Notes: generated by a model from the letters alone, not told the origin. Shown: positions 10,644 to 22,582, counted from the first letter of the stretch. The stretch is 64,000 nucleotides of DNA from Populus alba (GCF_005239225.2 NC_133299.1:7940967-8004966), one strand, 5' to 3'. A program made the numbers and translations.

Positions 10644-12165
10644 TGGTTTAAATCTGATTAGATTAAATCAATTAAATTTAACTAAATTAATTTTAAATTA
10701 GTTTAATTTTAAACTTGATATTAAATTCTAAATTACTGAATTTTTTAAATCAATTCATCAAAAATATATTAGATTCTTCTACTATATTTCAAATAAATTT
10801 CATTGTTGTTTGAATGGTATTGAAATATATAAAAAGTGGGATTTCCGAAGTAGTCCAGATCATTGCTAAAAAAAATAAAAATGAAGTCAAGATAGATTAA
10901 AGAAAGATAAGAGACCTTGTTTCCTTGTTTGAACATCACACCAATCAAAGCTTAACATAGAAGAAACTCTGACAATAATAGGAAGTGGTCACCAAAGTAT
11001 GGTGATTTCATGCATAATTATGAGTCAGATTAAAGAAAAAACAAGGTTATAATATAGTGTAACGATCGAGAAATTATATATGGACATTATTATAAAATTG
11101 TATGTATGTATAAGACTTATTTTATTTCTTCATGAAGCCAGGCATAACCTTGGCTATTGGAAATCTACAAAATGATGAGACCTCCTAAGTTCTCTCTAGC
11201 TCTCATTTCTCCTCATGACGATGCTTCACAATTCATTACTCATTGATTCAAGCTTATGATTTCTGCATCTTTTTTCTCTTTTTTCTTCTCAAGGCTTTGC
11301 TTTCTCAGTGCAAAGGGAGAGGTGAGCAGTAAGTAATCATAATTCATTCGTGACCATGGATACTCTGAGTTGGGCTTTATGCAATAGTTGAATAAGCGAA
11401 AAGACATTAATAATAATATTTACAAATCTATAAACTAATAGATTATATTCTAGGTATTAATTGTTCACGGTTCATCATGATTTTTCTATGATTTTATGGA
11501 CATTTTAGGTCTTTAAAGTTTCATTTCAGTCTCAACAGTTCTACTGAGTTTTGTTTTGATCCTTACCTTCATTGAAAGAGAGAAGGGAAGATTTTGGGAG
11601 AAAGAATGTTGTTTATTCGTCTTGCTAGGGTTTACTAATCTAGTTTTATCATGGAAGTTCCCGCCCCACATATGACAACATAATAGAGATAATTGGAGAT
11701 ACAAAAAGGAATCAAGGATTTCACTTGACATACTAAGTTTATTAATAACCATAATGAGCCTGTTTTTGTTTGAAAAAGAGATCTAACATAGAAAATAGAT
11801 TTTGATTGAAAACTTTGAATTATGTATTTTTTGGTATCTTATGGTAATAAATGGATTTGTAAACATTTTCGAGTATAAGTTTGGGGTGATTTTGGTTGAA
11901 AATATTATATAAAAAAATAGTTTTAGATGAGAAATGAAGGATTACAAAATCTTCAATTGACTGGAATTTTATAGAAAAAGATGACCAAGAATAATGTGTG
12001 CCCCTTGTATAGAGAACACATTGTTTTGCTTTCTCTTTTTTTAGAGTTGGCTTGGATTTTTTATGCCCAAGAAGACCTGGCTTATTGCTGGCCTAGTGAT
12101 GTAGGCTTGCTTTTATTTATTTATTTTTAAATTATATTTTTTTCCTTATAAAATTAACAAAAGTA

Positions 12166-12168
<3 letters not shown>
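10644..12168. other. AT-rich intergenic DNA; no gene seen
   Basis: No convincing open frame. It holds one member (about 11290-11360) of a ~60-bp direct repeat whose partner lies at about 12430-12497. A weak minus-strand frame at 11752-11513 has no recognisable features. Confidence 0.5.

Positions 12169-12202
<34 letters not shown>
12168..12202. repeat. (TA)n microsatellite
   Basis: Uninterrupted TA dinucleotide run. Shorter TA runs occur near 12512-12530, 38748-38770 and 45363-45380. Confidence 0.9.
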
Positions 12203-12203
<1 letters not shown>

Positions 12204-13554
12204 CTTTTAAATATTTAATTTTAATTAGTCATTACTGAAATTTCTTGTATGAAAAATATTTTCCATTCATGAAAAATTTTGAAGTTAGCTAATGAAAAGT
12301 TTACCTAAATCTTAGTCACATTAATGCTAGGAGAAAAATTATTGGAATAAAGATCTTTGGGCAAAAACAAATTAGGGTAAAATATACGAGAACATATAGG
12401 TCAAAGAACATATAGTTTTAGTATCTTCTGAAGGCTTTGCTTTCTCAGTGCAAAGAGAGAGAGGTGAGCAGTAATCATTCATTTGTGATCAAGGATGTAA
12501 AACACATTAATATATATATATATATATATAAAAAAAATTATATATTTTTAATATGAAATAATTTTTTTTTAGTTTTAAATACTTTAACTTAAAAACTTAA
12601 CAATAATATTTTGTTAATGTAGGATAAATTTTTTTTTTTAAAAATATTCTTTTAAACTTTATTATTTACAATATACATAACATATATTTTTATATATATT
12701 TTTTTAATTTTTTCATATAAAATATTAAAATTTAATTTTTTTTAAAAAAATTCAGGTTAATCCAGATAGATCCTGATCAACCCATGAAACCTGGGACCTA
12801 ACTCCTTGACCGGCTCAACCTCTGAACCGGGTTTAATAGCTATGACTATACCCAGTTACAACAAATAGCCATCAGTTATATTTTAATTAATTCCAAGTTA
12901 TTAGTGGTTTTAAAATTCTATTTGTATTTTAGTTTTTTTTTTTTTTAATTTTAGTTTTATCTGTACTTGATTTTGGCTATTTAAAACAGCAAAGCTTTTA
13001 ATAAGAGAATACGTATAATTTTCAGCAAAAAATATTGTATTTTTAGTAAAAAACAAATGTGGTACAGTTCTGACATGAAAAGAACCTTCACAAATATTTG
13101 TGCGGGGACATATAAGGGAGTGTATGTTTTCTAATCCATTGTGAATCTATTTTATGTCTTTCATATTTTACATTTCTCTTTATATTATATCTACTCTTTT
13201 TTTTTTGTTGATGTTGATTAGAGGGGTATTTGTTAGTTTGAATAATTGTTATAGCTCTTTCGTTCGTTTGAGTGCTGATGAAGGTCCTTTGCCCAAGCGA
13301 TGCTAGGAAGGTGGGCAGATTCATAATGCAAAATCAATTAGAATGGCTGCCATAGTCATCAATCATTAGTATATATATGCTAAAGAAATAGTAGCCACTA
13401 CTCCTTTCTTTGAGTGCAATGCAAGCTCATTCTCACACCTTAATACATCGAGTAGCAGCCAATGATGCCTAATAATGTTGAAGTTACAAAAGATTATGAA
13501 GTGATGATGAAAAGAAAAATACAAATACTTAAACACACAAATAGTAGTATATTT
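12203..13554. other. AT-rich intergenic DNA; no gene seen
   Basis: Contains the second member (about 12430-12497) of the direct repeat also at about 11290-11360, and around 12755-12830 a GGTTAA/CAACCC-type repeat fragment. The minus-strand open frame at 13324-13088 shows no domain. Confidence 0.45.
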
Positions 13555-13790
13555 TTGTTTTTGCGTTTTAGTTTTAAAAGTATTTTTTAAAAAAAAATAG
13601 ATTTTTTTATTTTTTTTATTAATTTCAAATTAATATGTTTTTAGTGTTTTCAAATTATTTTGATGTGTTGATATTAAAAATAATTTTAAAAAAATAAAAA
13701 TAAATATTATTAATATATATTTTTTAAATATGAAAAATTATTTAAAAAATAACTGTAATCATAATGAAAAATAAGCAAATATGACGATAT
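13555..13790. repeat. AT-rich dispersed repeat
   Basis: Pattern of GTTTTAAAAGTATTTTT, then TTCAAATTAATATGTTTTTAGTG, then GATATTAAAAATAATTTTAA and a TAATCATAATGAAAAATAAG-like end. Related fragments occur near 23130-23475, 34180-34340 and 34440-34590 in this window. It matches a repeat type very common in poplar intergenic DNA (recollection). Confidence 0.55.
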
Positions 13791-14089
13791 TAAAGGATTC
13801 CTTTAGTTGGACATGAAATACTGTTGATATTATTACAGATGGGAGTTACATGGAAAAATGCAATTATTGAGAAAAGTGGTGTAAAAATTCGATTGGTGTC
13901 GAAGAGGAAGACAATTCAGGGACATCTAGGGTCAGGCTCAATGAGATTGTAGCTCCGTGACATATAATTCAAGATTCTGATTTTTTTTTTTTTTCCTTTT
14001 TCATGTAGCCATACATTATACTCATATTATATAGTATATTGTGTTATGCTTTGCACTAGATCAATATTTTAAAAAATATATAAAACAAA

Positions 14090-15440
14090 TATTAAGAGCA
14101 TTAGAGAATATTTTAGACCCAATCAATATTTTTATTTTTTTTATAAAAAAAAACATTTAAACTCTGAAGTATCCTAAACAAAATATTAATTGATTTTTTT
14201 TATAAAATTGTTTTCTTTTTTTATAAAAATAAACATTTAAACTATTTAAGTATTCTAAATAAAAATTTCTGATTAATTAAAAATATATATTTAAACTATC
14301 ATTGAAGTATACTTCAACAAAAATTCTAATTATTATTTTTATCAAATAAAAACATTTAAATTATTCTTAAAGTATCCTAAATAATGTTTTTATATAAAAT
14401 TTTCTATTTTTATAAAAACAATTTTATATTATCCTTGAAACTAAACAAAAATCCTAATTAATTTTCTTATATATAAAAAACATTTAAATTATCTTTGAAC
14501 TATCCTAAATATTTTTATTTTATTTTTTATAAAAAAAAATTTAAACTATCCTTTAAGTATCCTAAACAGAAATTCTAATTAATTTTTAATTTTTTTATTT
14601 TTTATAAAAAAACATTTAAACTATCTTTAAAGTATCTAAAACAAAATTTATATTTTTTTTTTATAAAAATAAATTTAAATTATCCTTGAAGTATTCAAAA
14701 TAAAATTCTAATTAGTTTTTATAAAACAAAATGTAAACTATCCTTTAAGTATACTAAATAAAAATCCTAATTAATTTCTTTTTTAATGTTTTTTATTTTT
14801 ATAAGAAAAAACATTTATACTATCCTTAAAGTATCCTAAATAGAAATTCTAATTAAATTTTTTATTTTTTTATATAAAAAAACATTTAAACTATCCTTAA
14901 AATATCATAAACAAAAATCCTAATTAATTTTTATAAAATTTTATTAAAATATATTTAACCATCATTGAAGTATCCTAAATAGAATTATGGTTATGACAGA
15001 CGCAATAGAATTAGGTATGGCGGACATGTCTAATTAATTTTCTGATAAATGTTTTTTTTATTTTTTATTAAAAAAATATTTAAACTATTTTTGAAATATT
15101 TTAAACAAAAATTCTAATTAATTTTTTTAAAAAAATACTTAAATTACTATTGAAAATATCCTAAACAAAAATGCTAATTAATTTTTCTTATTTTTTTATA
15201 TAAAAAAATTTAAATTATCTTTGAAGTTTTCTAAACAGAAATTTTAATTAATTTTTTTATAAGAAAAATATTTTAAACTTTCCTTGAAGTATTATAATTA
15301 TTAAAAAAAATATATATTAAAAAAAAATATTTAAACTATCTTGAAATATCCTACATAGAAATTCTTATTATTTTTTTATAAAAAAAAATAAAAAATCATT
15401 TAAATATCATAATAAAAAATCTTAATTATTTATTTTATTT
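14090..15440. repeat. long AT-rich tandem array, ~70-bp period
   Basis: About 18-20 degenerate units of roughly 65-80 bp. Each contains ACATTTAAACTATCCTTGAA, then GTATCCTAAACAAAAATTC, then TAATTAATTTTT and a T/A-rich spacer. Units are clearly related but diverged by point changes and small indels, so the array is old. One interruption at about 14985-15035 carries less AT-rich DNA (GACAGACGCAATAGAATTAGG). No coding potential. Confidence 0.85.
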
Positions 15441-15659
15441 TTATTTAATTTTTTATAAGCTCTTGGGTCGGACAACAAAGTGAGATCTAAATAGACCTTG
15501 GCATGGTAGTCATGCTTGATTTGACAAGAGAAGAAGAAGAAGAAGAACAATTATACATTATTTTAATTGTTAGCAAGAGAAAAGAAAAGAAAAAATAATA
15601 AAAAAAAAATTCTTAAAAACAAAAATAAAATTAATATTACAATCTATAATAAAACATCT

Positions 15660-15730
15660 TGATTCACGTTGAATTCTCTCTCTCTTGATTCACGTTGAAT
15701 TCTCTCTCTCTTGATTCACGTTGATTTCTC
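15660..15730. repeat. three tandem copies of a ~29-bp unit
   Basis: The unit is built from TTGATTCACGTTGAATTC followed by TCTCTCTC, repeated about three times directly upstream of the duplicated block that carries the coiled-coil gene. It is absent from the equivalent position of copy B (about 58838), so it marks the copy A breakpoint. Confidence 0.85.
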
Positions 15731-16356
15731 CAACACGGATTGTCTCTTGGTCTTGGATGCCTTTAAATTCCAGTGAGTAGTGAGCGGTTTGTGCCTCTGT
15801 ATTTGCTAAATTTGAAAGTGGTCCAACTGAAATGTCTGCCTATGTTTGCTTCTGGAGGGTGGAGCTTATGATAGGATGTTTTCACACAGTGAAAGTGGCT
15901 GATTTCACTGTCTTGTTTTAAAAGAAAGGAAATCACGGTGGTTTCTGAGGTGAAAATTAACGCGAAGAGAAAAAGAGCAACGAGCCAAAGCAAAAATGAT
16001 GAAGGGTGGCAGTGGTAATAAACAAAGTTGGATTTAAAGGCACCTGACATGAGCAAGGGAGACCAAAACACTGGCTTTTGAACATAGGTAGCTCCTCCCC
16101 TATCTTCCATACAAATTTTAACAGTTTTGGTTCTCAGAACAGTAGTAGCTGGGATTAATGTCTTCCACATTTCTTTCTTTCCTGAGAATTTAACTCATCA
16201 AGTAGGCTCAGTGACAGAGAAAATGACAGCTACTGGGAAGGATGGCAAAGGATGGAGGTGGGCTCTTGTTGATCTCTCTGTTTTTCTCTTCTTTAATTGT
16301 TCTTATCTCTCACATTTTGAGATGGATTGCCTTTCAGTATCCGTGAAAGCAAGAAA

Positions 16357-17405
16357 ATGGAAGGAGAGTATAGTTTGAGGACTCTAGAATGTCTGAGAGG
16401 AAGGTTGCTTGCAGAGAGACAAGCTTCAAAGATTGCTAAAGAGGAGGCAGAGCTCATGGGCAGTAAGGTATGTTCCTTCCATCCTTGACATCTGGATGGC
16501 CTTTAATTTACTTTTTTTTCTTCTCCTTCTGGGTAGATTGATGTTATTGCATGCTTCGCATTTGTGATGTCAATATACAACCACAACGCATCAATTGTAA
16601 GATCTCAAGTTTCATTTTCATCTAATTTTTTATGGTATAGTTAATAGAGCTAGAGGACAAACTCAGAGAAGAGATCAAATTGAGGAAAAAAGCTGAAAAG
16701 AAGCATAAATTCTTGATGAAGAAGCTTGAGTCTTTGAAGATTTGGCCCGCATCAGAGGGAACAGAGAAGTCAAGTTCATCTGAGATTAGTGGATTTTCTA
16801 GCGCATCATCCACAAGCACTACGGGCCATAAAGACCCCGAAGAATCTGAATCCAAGCCCCATGTCATAATCGCAGCAGACTCACATAATATGAAAGACTA
16901 TGGCTCTGAAACAACTACATCCAATCAAAATACTTCTACTGTTTCCGATTCCATCGGAGAGACTCAAGATTCAAATGCTGACAATTCTTTAGATAAATCA
17001 AGGCATGAAACCGTTGCATGTTCACAAGATTCAAAGATTGATGATCGAAGGTATCAAGTTCAACATGGTTTGTCCTTTTCAATAGCCACTTTTATCTATG
17101 ATAATTTAATTGGGTTTCTTTAAGCTAATTAAATCAATATTCTGATTATCTCTTTCAGTTCTGCGAGCATTAAAGCATCAGTGGTGGGGATGGAGAAAAA
17201 TGCAGGAAATGAGAGTGATAATGAGGATTATGTGAATAATTCGTTGGCACTAGTCCCATTGAGCTTGCCAGCTTCTACCAAGAAAAGTGAGTTGAAGGTA
17301 GTCAATAGAAGTGTTCTTGAAGTTCTTGACGCTTTAAGGCATGCCAGGGAGCAGATACAAAGCTCAATGGAGAGAAGACACATGATTAAAGCTGGCCCAC
17401 CTTGA
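16357..17405 (+). CDS. plant coiled-coil protein of unknown function, copy A
   Basis: Three exons with clean GT-AG introns: 16357-16467, 16641-17050 and 17159-17405 (stop included). Phases fit and encode 255 aa. Residues about 10-70 are rich in E, K, L and R with heptad-like spacing (L-R-G-R-L-L-A-E-R, then L-R-K-K-A-E-K-K) and should form a coiled coil. The middle is Ser/Thr/Asp-rich and probably disordered. The C-terminal block (V-L-E-V-L-D-A-L-R-H-A-R, then M-E-R-R-H-M-I) looks conserved. I believe similar uncharacterised plant proteins exist but know no function. No signal peptide or membrane segment. Copy B (59395-60443) has the same structure and differs by about 20 substitutions, 15 of them amino-acid changing. 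Confidence 0.85.
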
Positions 17406-18449
17406 ATCCATGTGTGTTAAATGCTAATGATTGGAGATATATATAGCTAATAACACAAATAGCAGAAAGAGATGTTAGGATGGCCGGACGTGACGACGAG
17501 GGTAGAGTATTGATTAGTTAAAATCATTGCATGGATAATAAACTCACATGAGTGAACATCAAAGAAAGCATGTGATGTAGGGAATAATCAAGGATTTGCT
17601 GTCCAGATGATGCTGGACCTGAGTCAAGGGTCGTATTCTTTCTTGTTTTCGTTCTCTTTTCGAGTTTGATTAAGATGGTATTTTACATTATAATCCAACT
17701 GTATTTTTAATTTTAAATCAATTATTTTATATATATATTTTTGAATTATTTCAATGTACTAATGTGAAAAATAAATTATATGAAAATTAAACGCGTCACT
17801 TCATTGTTGATTATTGTGACTTGCTCCAACCTTAATAGCTAGCATACCTTTTCTGTTTCTGAGATTTATATATTAGGATCATCTTCATCACGCAAGTGCT
17901 AAACCAGATAACCCTTTCTTGGACAATCTAACCACTTTAATTTCACCAGAGGCTTTCTTATATATTTTAATCATTTCAATTCAAATCCTAACATCATTTC
18001 ACTCTGATTTAACCAAAAAAAAAGCGTCACTCATGGCTTTTGAAGTTAAGGAAGCATGCACAAAGCTTTAAAATAAGATGGCGGTGAAGATTTTTAACCC
18101 CCAGATTTTCAAATGCAGCCTTGAAAACCAGAACAAGACTTCAGAGGGGACTGAGCAAGGTTTTTGTCTCTAACAATAAACAGTGCATATTTAGGTTTTT
18201 GCCAGAACTTCAGACCGAGTTTGCTTACTGCACACATTATTCCCTGAACTTGATGAGCATTGTTTGGTCTATCCTTGGATTGCATGTCATCCCATAACGT
18301 GTATGAGCATATCCAGATGCCAAAACAGTGCATATTTTTTGGATTAACTTGGAGACACTTCAAAGACAATGTTTTGTTGTTCTATTAAGACAGTTTTTTA
18401 TACCTTCGCAGGCACCCAAGGAGCATGGTCTTCTCCAGTTTGCAAGCTC
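17406..18449. other. 3' flank of coiled-coil gene A; no gene seen
   Basis: The sequence is shared with 60444-61527 of copy B and should include the 3' UTR. No convincing open frame. Differences between the copies are scattered substitutions and small indels. Confidence 0.5.
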
Positions 18450-19880
18450 TGATAGAAATTGAAGTTTTACATGCAACACTGTTTTGAGAAGAGTTGAAAA
18501 AATTCTGAAGAGCAGAGTTGACTTAAAAAAGATCAATATTTTTATTAATTGAGAATACCTATTTAAAGACTTACAAAACAACTGATAAAAACTTTCAAAA
18601 AACATGAGAGATTATTTAACTCCAAACAATTGAACATGTAGCAAATCTTGTGGCAGAATCTGACATGAAAACAATGACATTAAAGACTGATTCAAACGAT
18701 TTTCTACACTTATCTCTATCTTCTATTTTTAAGACAGATTCTCATAGATAAATTCTAACAATCCTCCTTAATATTTGCCTTAGACAAACCAAGTTTCATC
18801 CTTAAAAATTCCAGCTTTGATCTAAGAAGTGATTTAGTCATTATATCAGCAAGTTAAATATCAATTGGACAATAATGAAGCTTTATAAGTAAATTATTCT
18901 CAACTTCTCTTATGGAGTGAAATTTCACATTAATGTGCTTGGTCATGCCATGTTGAACTAGATTTTGAGCGATGGCAATGATGGACTTGTCATCACAATA
19001 AAGCTCGGTTGGTGAACTTTGTTCTTGACCCATATCAACAAGCAACTTGTTTAATCATATTTCTTGATTTGTAGGAACTGCTAAAGAGATATACTCTACT
19101 TCAGCAATTGATTATGCCATTTTTTACATTCTAACATATTGCACCTGAACCAATTCTAAACACATATCTAGAAACACTTTGCATATTATCAGCACTCCCT
19201 GCCTAGTCATTATCTTCATATCTATTTAATTTAACTCCTGTCTTTGAGTACCAGATGTCAATGAGTACCAGATATCAAGGTCGGTTGTCCCTCTAATATA
19301 CTTCAGCACCATCTTAGCAACTCCCATTTGAATATTGTTAAATGAGCTCATGAACAGCAAACTAGCTGAAACATCAAGTCAGGTTTGGTTGTTGTCAAGT
19401 ATAGTAGGCTACCTACTAAGCTTCTATATGCAGAGGTTTAGGCTTCCTCAAGTTTCTCACCATCATTTTTTGAAATCTTCTCATTTTGTGTCAACGGAGT
19501 TGATATTTTTTTACATGATTCATGCTTGAATTTCTTAAGTATATCAACAACATATTTTCTATATAAGATAAAGATACCCGAACTGTATTAATGTATTTCC
19601 ATTCCAAGGAATAGTTTATGATACCAAGATCAGACATCTCAAATACATCCGCATTTCTTTTTTGAACTCTATCAGTAATTTTACATTGCTTCCAGTCACT
19701 AGCATATCATCAATATAGAGTGATACTACCAGCTGCAAATCATCTTCATTCTGTTCAAGTACAGAGTAGCTTCACTTTCACTTCTCTGGAATCTCAGTTA
19801 AATCAAATGAGTATCAATTCTGTTGTACCAGGTCCTTGGTGCTTGCTTTAAACCATAAAAAGCCTTGTATAGCTTGTATA
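18450..19880 (-). mobile_element. truncated, decayed Ty1-copia element, copy A
   Basis: Minus-strand copia remains, parallel to 61528-62960. A purine-rich PPT lies near 18770 next to an LTR starting TGTTAGAATTTATC (toward lower coordinates). Upstream of it is the 3' end of pol, with the RNase H segment (E-L-Y-C-D-D-K-S at about 18990) and many disruptions, for example a TAA within the conserved Q-L-A-D-I-M-T-K region near 18856. The element stops abruptly at about 19880, where sequence related to a PDCD2-like intron begins, so its 5' two thirds are missing. Confidence 0.85.
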
Positions 19881-19884
19881 AAAA

Positions 19885-20585
19885 ACATTCCTTAACCATT
19901 AAGGTTCAAAAAATACTCTAAATAAAATGATATTTTGGTACAAGGTGTGATACAAATGATCACATGATTATTAAATGTAATTGTTTTCTAAGAAGAGATA
20001 GACATTTTTATCTTCAATTAATAAGAATTAAGTACAATGACCATAATCATATGCATATGTAAATTTGTACAATGACCATATTTTGGTACTAGCCTTTAAT
20101 GATCTCTGCTGAAGTGGCTCCATTCTTGCTGGAACTAGAGTCAACCGAAAGGCTCAACTGTTGACAGTCAATTTTGTGACCTGAGTGCCAGTGCAAAACC
20201 TGTGAGATATGAAAACAATGGAGAGGATGTTCATTCAGCAAGAATGGCCTAAAATGAACTCATGACATGCTGACAACTCATACCTAGTGTTTATGTGAGC
20301 AGTATTTTGTTCTTTTGCAACCACTACAAACTTTATCTCCTTTCCAGGTACCACACCAGTTACAAAGCGAAACTAAAACAAGCAAAAATGATGGGCATCA
20401 TAAATGCTTGGTCTGATAGAAGGAGATAAATGTGATTCAAATGGAAATATGTAAAACATGGGTACTGATGATCACACATATCAGACAAATATTAATTTGA
20501 TCTTAATCAATTAATCTATCTATCTTAGAGCTTTAGGATCCTTGCAGCCATGTTGCACCAAACAATGATGTCTTCATATTGAGTA
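19885..20585 (-). repeat. segmental duplication, block 2 copy A
   Basis: Matches 52433-52944 in the same orientation, ending where the N gap begins in copy B. Copy B lacks about 220 bp (about 19990-20210 here) that contains one PDCD2-like exon. The copies differ mainly by small indels. Confidence 0.85.
20094..20400 (-). pseudogene. PDCD2-like (MYND zinc finger) exon remains
   Basis: Two exon-like pieces on the minus strand. The upstream one (about 20373-20284) encodes C-G-T-W-K-G-D-K-V-C-S-G-C-K-R-T-K-Y-C-S-H-K-H and then TAG directly before a GTATGA donor; copy B has CAG there (52641-52643). The codon region just before it lacks two bases compared with the expected C-N-W-C start of the finger. 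The second piece (about 20206-20094), after a good acceptor, encodes V-L-H-W-H-S-G-H-K-I-D-C-Q-Q-L-S. Together they form the MYND-type finger of programmed-cell-death-2-like proteins, which help fold and export ribosomal protein uS5. The 3' exons of such a gene lie at 50833-52244. Here the gene is cut by the copia junction at 19880, so this copy is dead. Confidence 0.8.
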
Positions 20586-21469
20586 AGGGTTTATCAGTCT
20601 CATGTAGGAGGATAATAATTGCTTGTTTGGAAGCAAGGCTTTGTTAGCAATATAATCAGCGATGTGTCAAGCCTATTACATTCAGAATAGAATAATGCAG
20701 GTTTAGTCAATAAAGTAAATAAAGGAAAAAACTATATAGAAAAACCCTTAATTTTGGGTATTGGCAGTTTTGGTCCTGTCTGTCCAGAGATTATGCTATT
20801 ACATTATGTTGTCTTCATGTGGGAACAATTTGTATCCTCCATTTGATGATTGTTATCATATCAACAAGTCAAAGGACTAAGATCTTACAAGAAAGGCCAT
20901 TTATGGCTCAGCAATGCTCTTGTAAAGTATGACGGGCAGTTGTTTTGTAAAGGCAATCATTCAAGTTGTCTATTGAAAACCAAAACTAGGAGTGCTGAAA
21001 AAAGACAGATCAGCTCAGTTATATTTTTAACCCTTAAAACAATATAAGATAATTTAAAGTAATAAGTTGCCAAGTAGATTAAAGAAAAATTAAGTATCAT
21101 CATCATTATTCATTAATCTTCAAAAACATCTCCATCCATGCTTTCCTCTCCTTCACTTGAATCCTCCATATCCTCCATTTCATGAATATAATCGAAATCC
21201 TCATCTCTCAAACTAAATTGCACTTGTTTAGAAAATATTGAAGTATTAACTATAAAGATGTGTTGTTCTTTGACTCCCACTGTTGAAAAAAGAAAGGTTG
21301 GTTGGTGTTTCTCTTCTAAGTGTCCTTCATTGTGTGTTTGTCTCCCTCTTTGATGATTTTTTCAATTTTTTTACCCTAATCTTTGTTTTTTACAAAAATA
21401 CCCCTAAGTTGTTTCTTGTGGTAAATTAAAAGAAAAATCCAACAGAAAAGAAAGAACTTCAAGCAAGTG
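20401..21469. other. no intact gene seen
   Basis: Includes a minus-strand acidic open segment at about 21240-21110 (E-D-F-D-Y-I-H-E-M-E-D-M-E-D-S-S-E) that I could not assign; the tail of a decayed hAT transposase is one possibility, unproven. The part from about 20585 to 21670 corresponds to the N gap in copy B. Confidence 0.35.
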
Positions 21470-21612
21470 CTAGCCTTAGCGCCTTGCACCCACTCACAAG
21501 GCGCTCACCTAGGCGGCGCCTCATTGAAATCCAACACCTGAGGCTAATAAAGGTGTTGGGGCCTCACCTTGCCTGGAGCGCCTAGGCAAGCGCCTCTTGA
21601 CAACACTGGTCA
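21470..21612. repeat. GC-rich GGCGCC/AGGCG-type repeat
   Basis: A GC-rich island in AT-rich DNA built from permutations of AGGCGCC, GCGCCT and CCTAGGCG in both orientations. Such sequences are often seen at plant DNA-transposon remnants; the family is not determined. Confidence 0.55.
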
Positions 21613-22134
21613 ACATAACAGCATATTACAGCAGATAGGTAGCAGGCGCAGATGAGAGAATCTGATGTGCCAACAATTGGTTTTTTAATTTTTTTTATTG
21701 CAGCATATAATGCATTTATGAATGAATATGTGCAGTATTTTTATCTATAAAATCCAATCATTCATATATATATGTGCAGTAATGAAAGGCAGCTTATTCA
21801 TTGGACATATATACCAAAGAAGCATGACAGAACTACACATTCCAAGGTAAAATGCCAAAACCAAAACATTAAACTGAGCAATGAGACACCCCATGCCTAC
21901 GCAAATTTTCAATCCCTTGTGTATAATAGATAAGCCTGCATGTGAATTTTTATATGCTAGCTTTTTCACTGTTCATGCTATTTCATCATTTGCATAAGCT
22001 TATATGCAGACAAGATGCATGAAATAGAAAAACTAAAAAATAAATACAGCATGAGTATTGGAACAACTAAATAAGAACATTCCAACATTTCTATGACACA
22101 GAAGCAGGAAGAGAGCAATTAAATCATAAAATAC

Positions 22135-22582
22135 CTGGTCTGCAACAACTTCAACAAGTTCCAATTCATGGTCTCGCCACTTTCTAGCACTTTCTGTTGG
22201 TAGAATCAGAACCATGACAGCATAGCTTTTTGCAGAGAGTTCAGGCCAATCATTAATTTGGAAATTTGACAGATGTAGAAGAGGTACACGAACAGCAACA
22301 ACCTCGGGTGGCAGGTACCTACCAAAAAGGGGCCTGATCCTAGCCAGTGGGCAGTTATATGGTATACGCACTGCATTCTAACATGCCTTCCAGTTTCTTC
22401 CTGTGTGAGAATAAGGCCCATCTCCCTATCAAGTTCTTCAGCCTTGTTCTTGAGAAATAATTCCCGGGTTTTAACACTCAGTAGATCAGGAATAATGTGG
22501 ACAAGCATCAAAGCAGTTGCACATGATACAATAGCACAAGCAATTTTTGCAACAGTCATCACCACAGCAACAAGCAATTCCC
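22135..22582 (-). pseudogene. ethylene receptor (ETR1/ERS subfamily) gene fragment
   Basis: Minus strand. The first part encodes the end of the third transmembrane helix and the following linker ([17 protein letters not shown], then E-E-T-G-R-H-V-R-M), typical of ethylene receptors. It then jumps, out of frame, to the second half of the GAF domain ([10 protein letters not shown], then [15 protein letters not shown]), ending E-V-V-A-D-Q at a GT donor at 22134. About 75 residues of the GAF domain are missing between the two. There is no ethylene-binding N-terminus and no histidine-kinase part. The retained donor and following intron-like sequence show it was copied as DNA, not from mRNA. Confidence 0.88.

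Larger units (their letters stand above)
15736..19880 (+). repeat. segmental duplication, block 1 copy A
   Basis: Matches 58838-62960 in the same orientation: coiled-coil gene with flanks, then the copia LTR and 3' polyprotein region. Divergence in coding DNA is about 2.6%. The left edge is the shared GATTGTCTCTTGG at 15738. At the right edge (about 19880) copy A jumps from copia sequence into PDCD2-like intron sequence, while copy B continues through copia. Confidence 0.9.

Noticed and set aside
15763..16170. 135-codon minus-strand open frame upstream of coiled-coil gene A
   Set aside because: The equivalent region of copy B (59208-58760) has a frameshift, there is no recognisable domain, and it overlaps the presumed promoter and 5' UTR of the coiled-coil gene.
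16127..16378. Plus-strand open frame overlapping the start of coiled-coil gene A (also 59165-59425)
   Set aside because: The spliced frame starting at 16357 (59395 in B) is in another frame and explains the exon structure; this one is upstream leader sequence.
18448..18460. PBS-like TATCAGAGC after the copia LTR in copy A
   Set aside because: Copy B reads TATCAGAACC at the same place, and copia coding sequence lies on the other side of the LTR, so this is likely chance resemblance in the flank rather than a 5' LTR.
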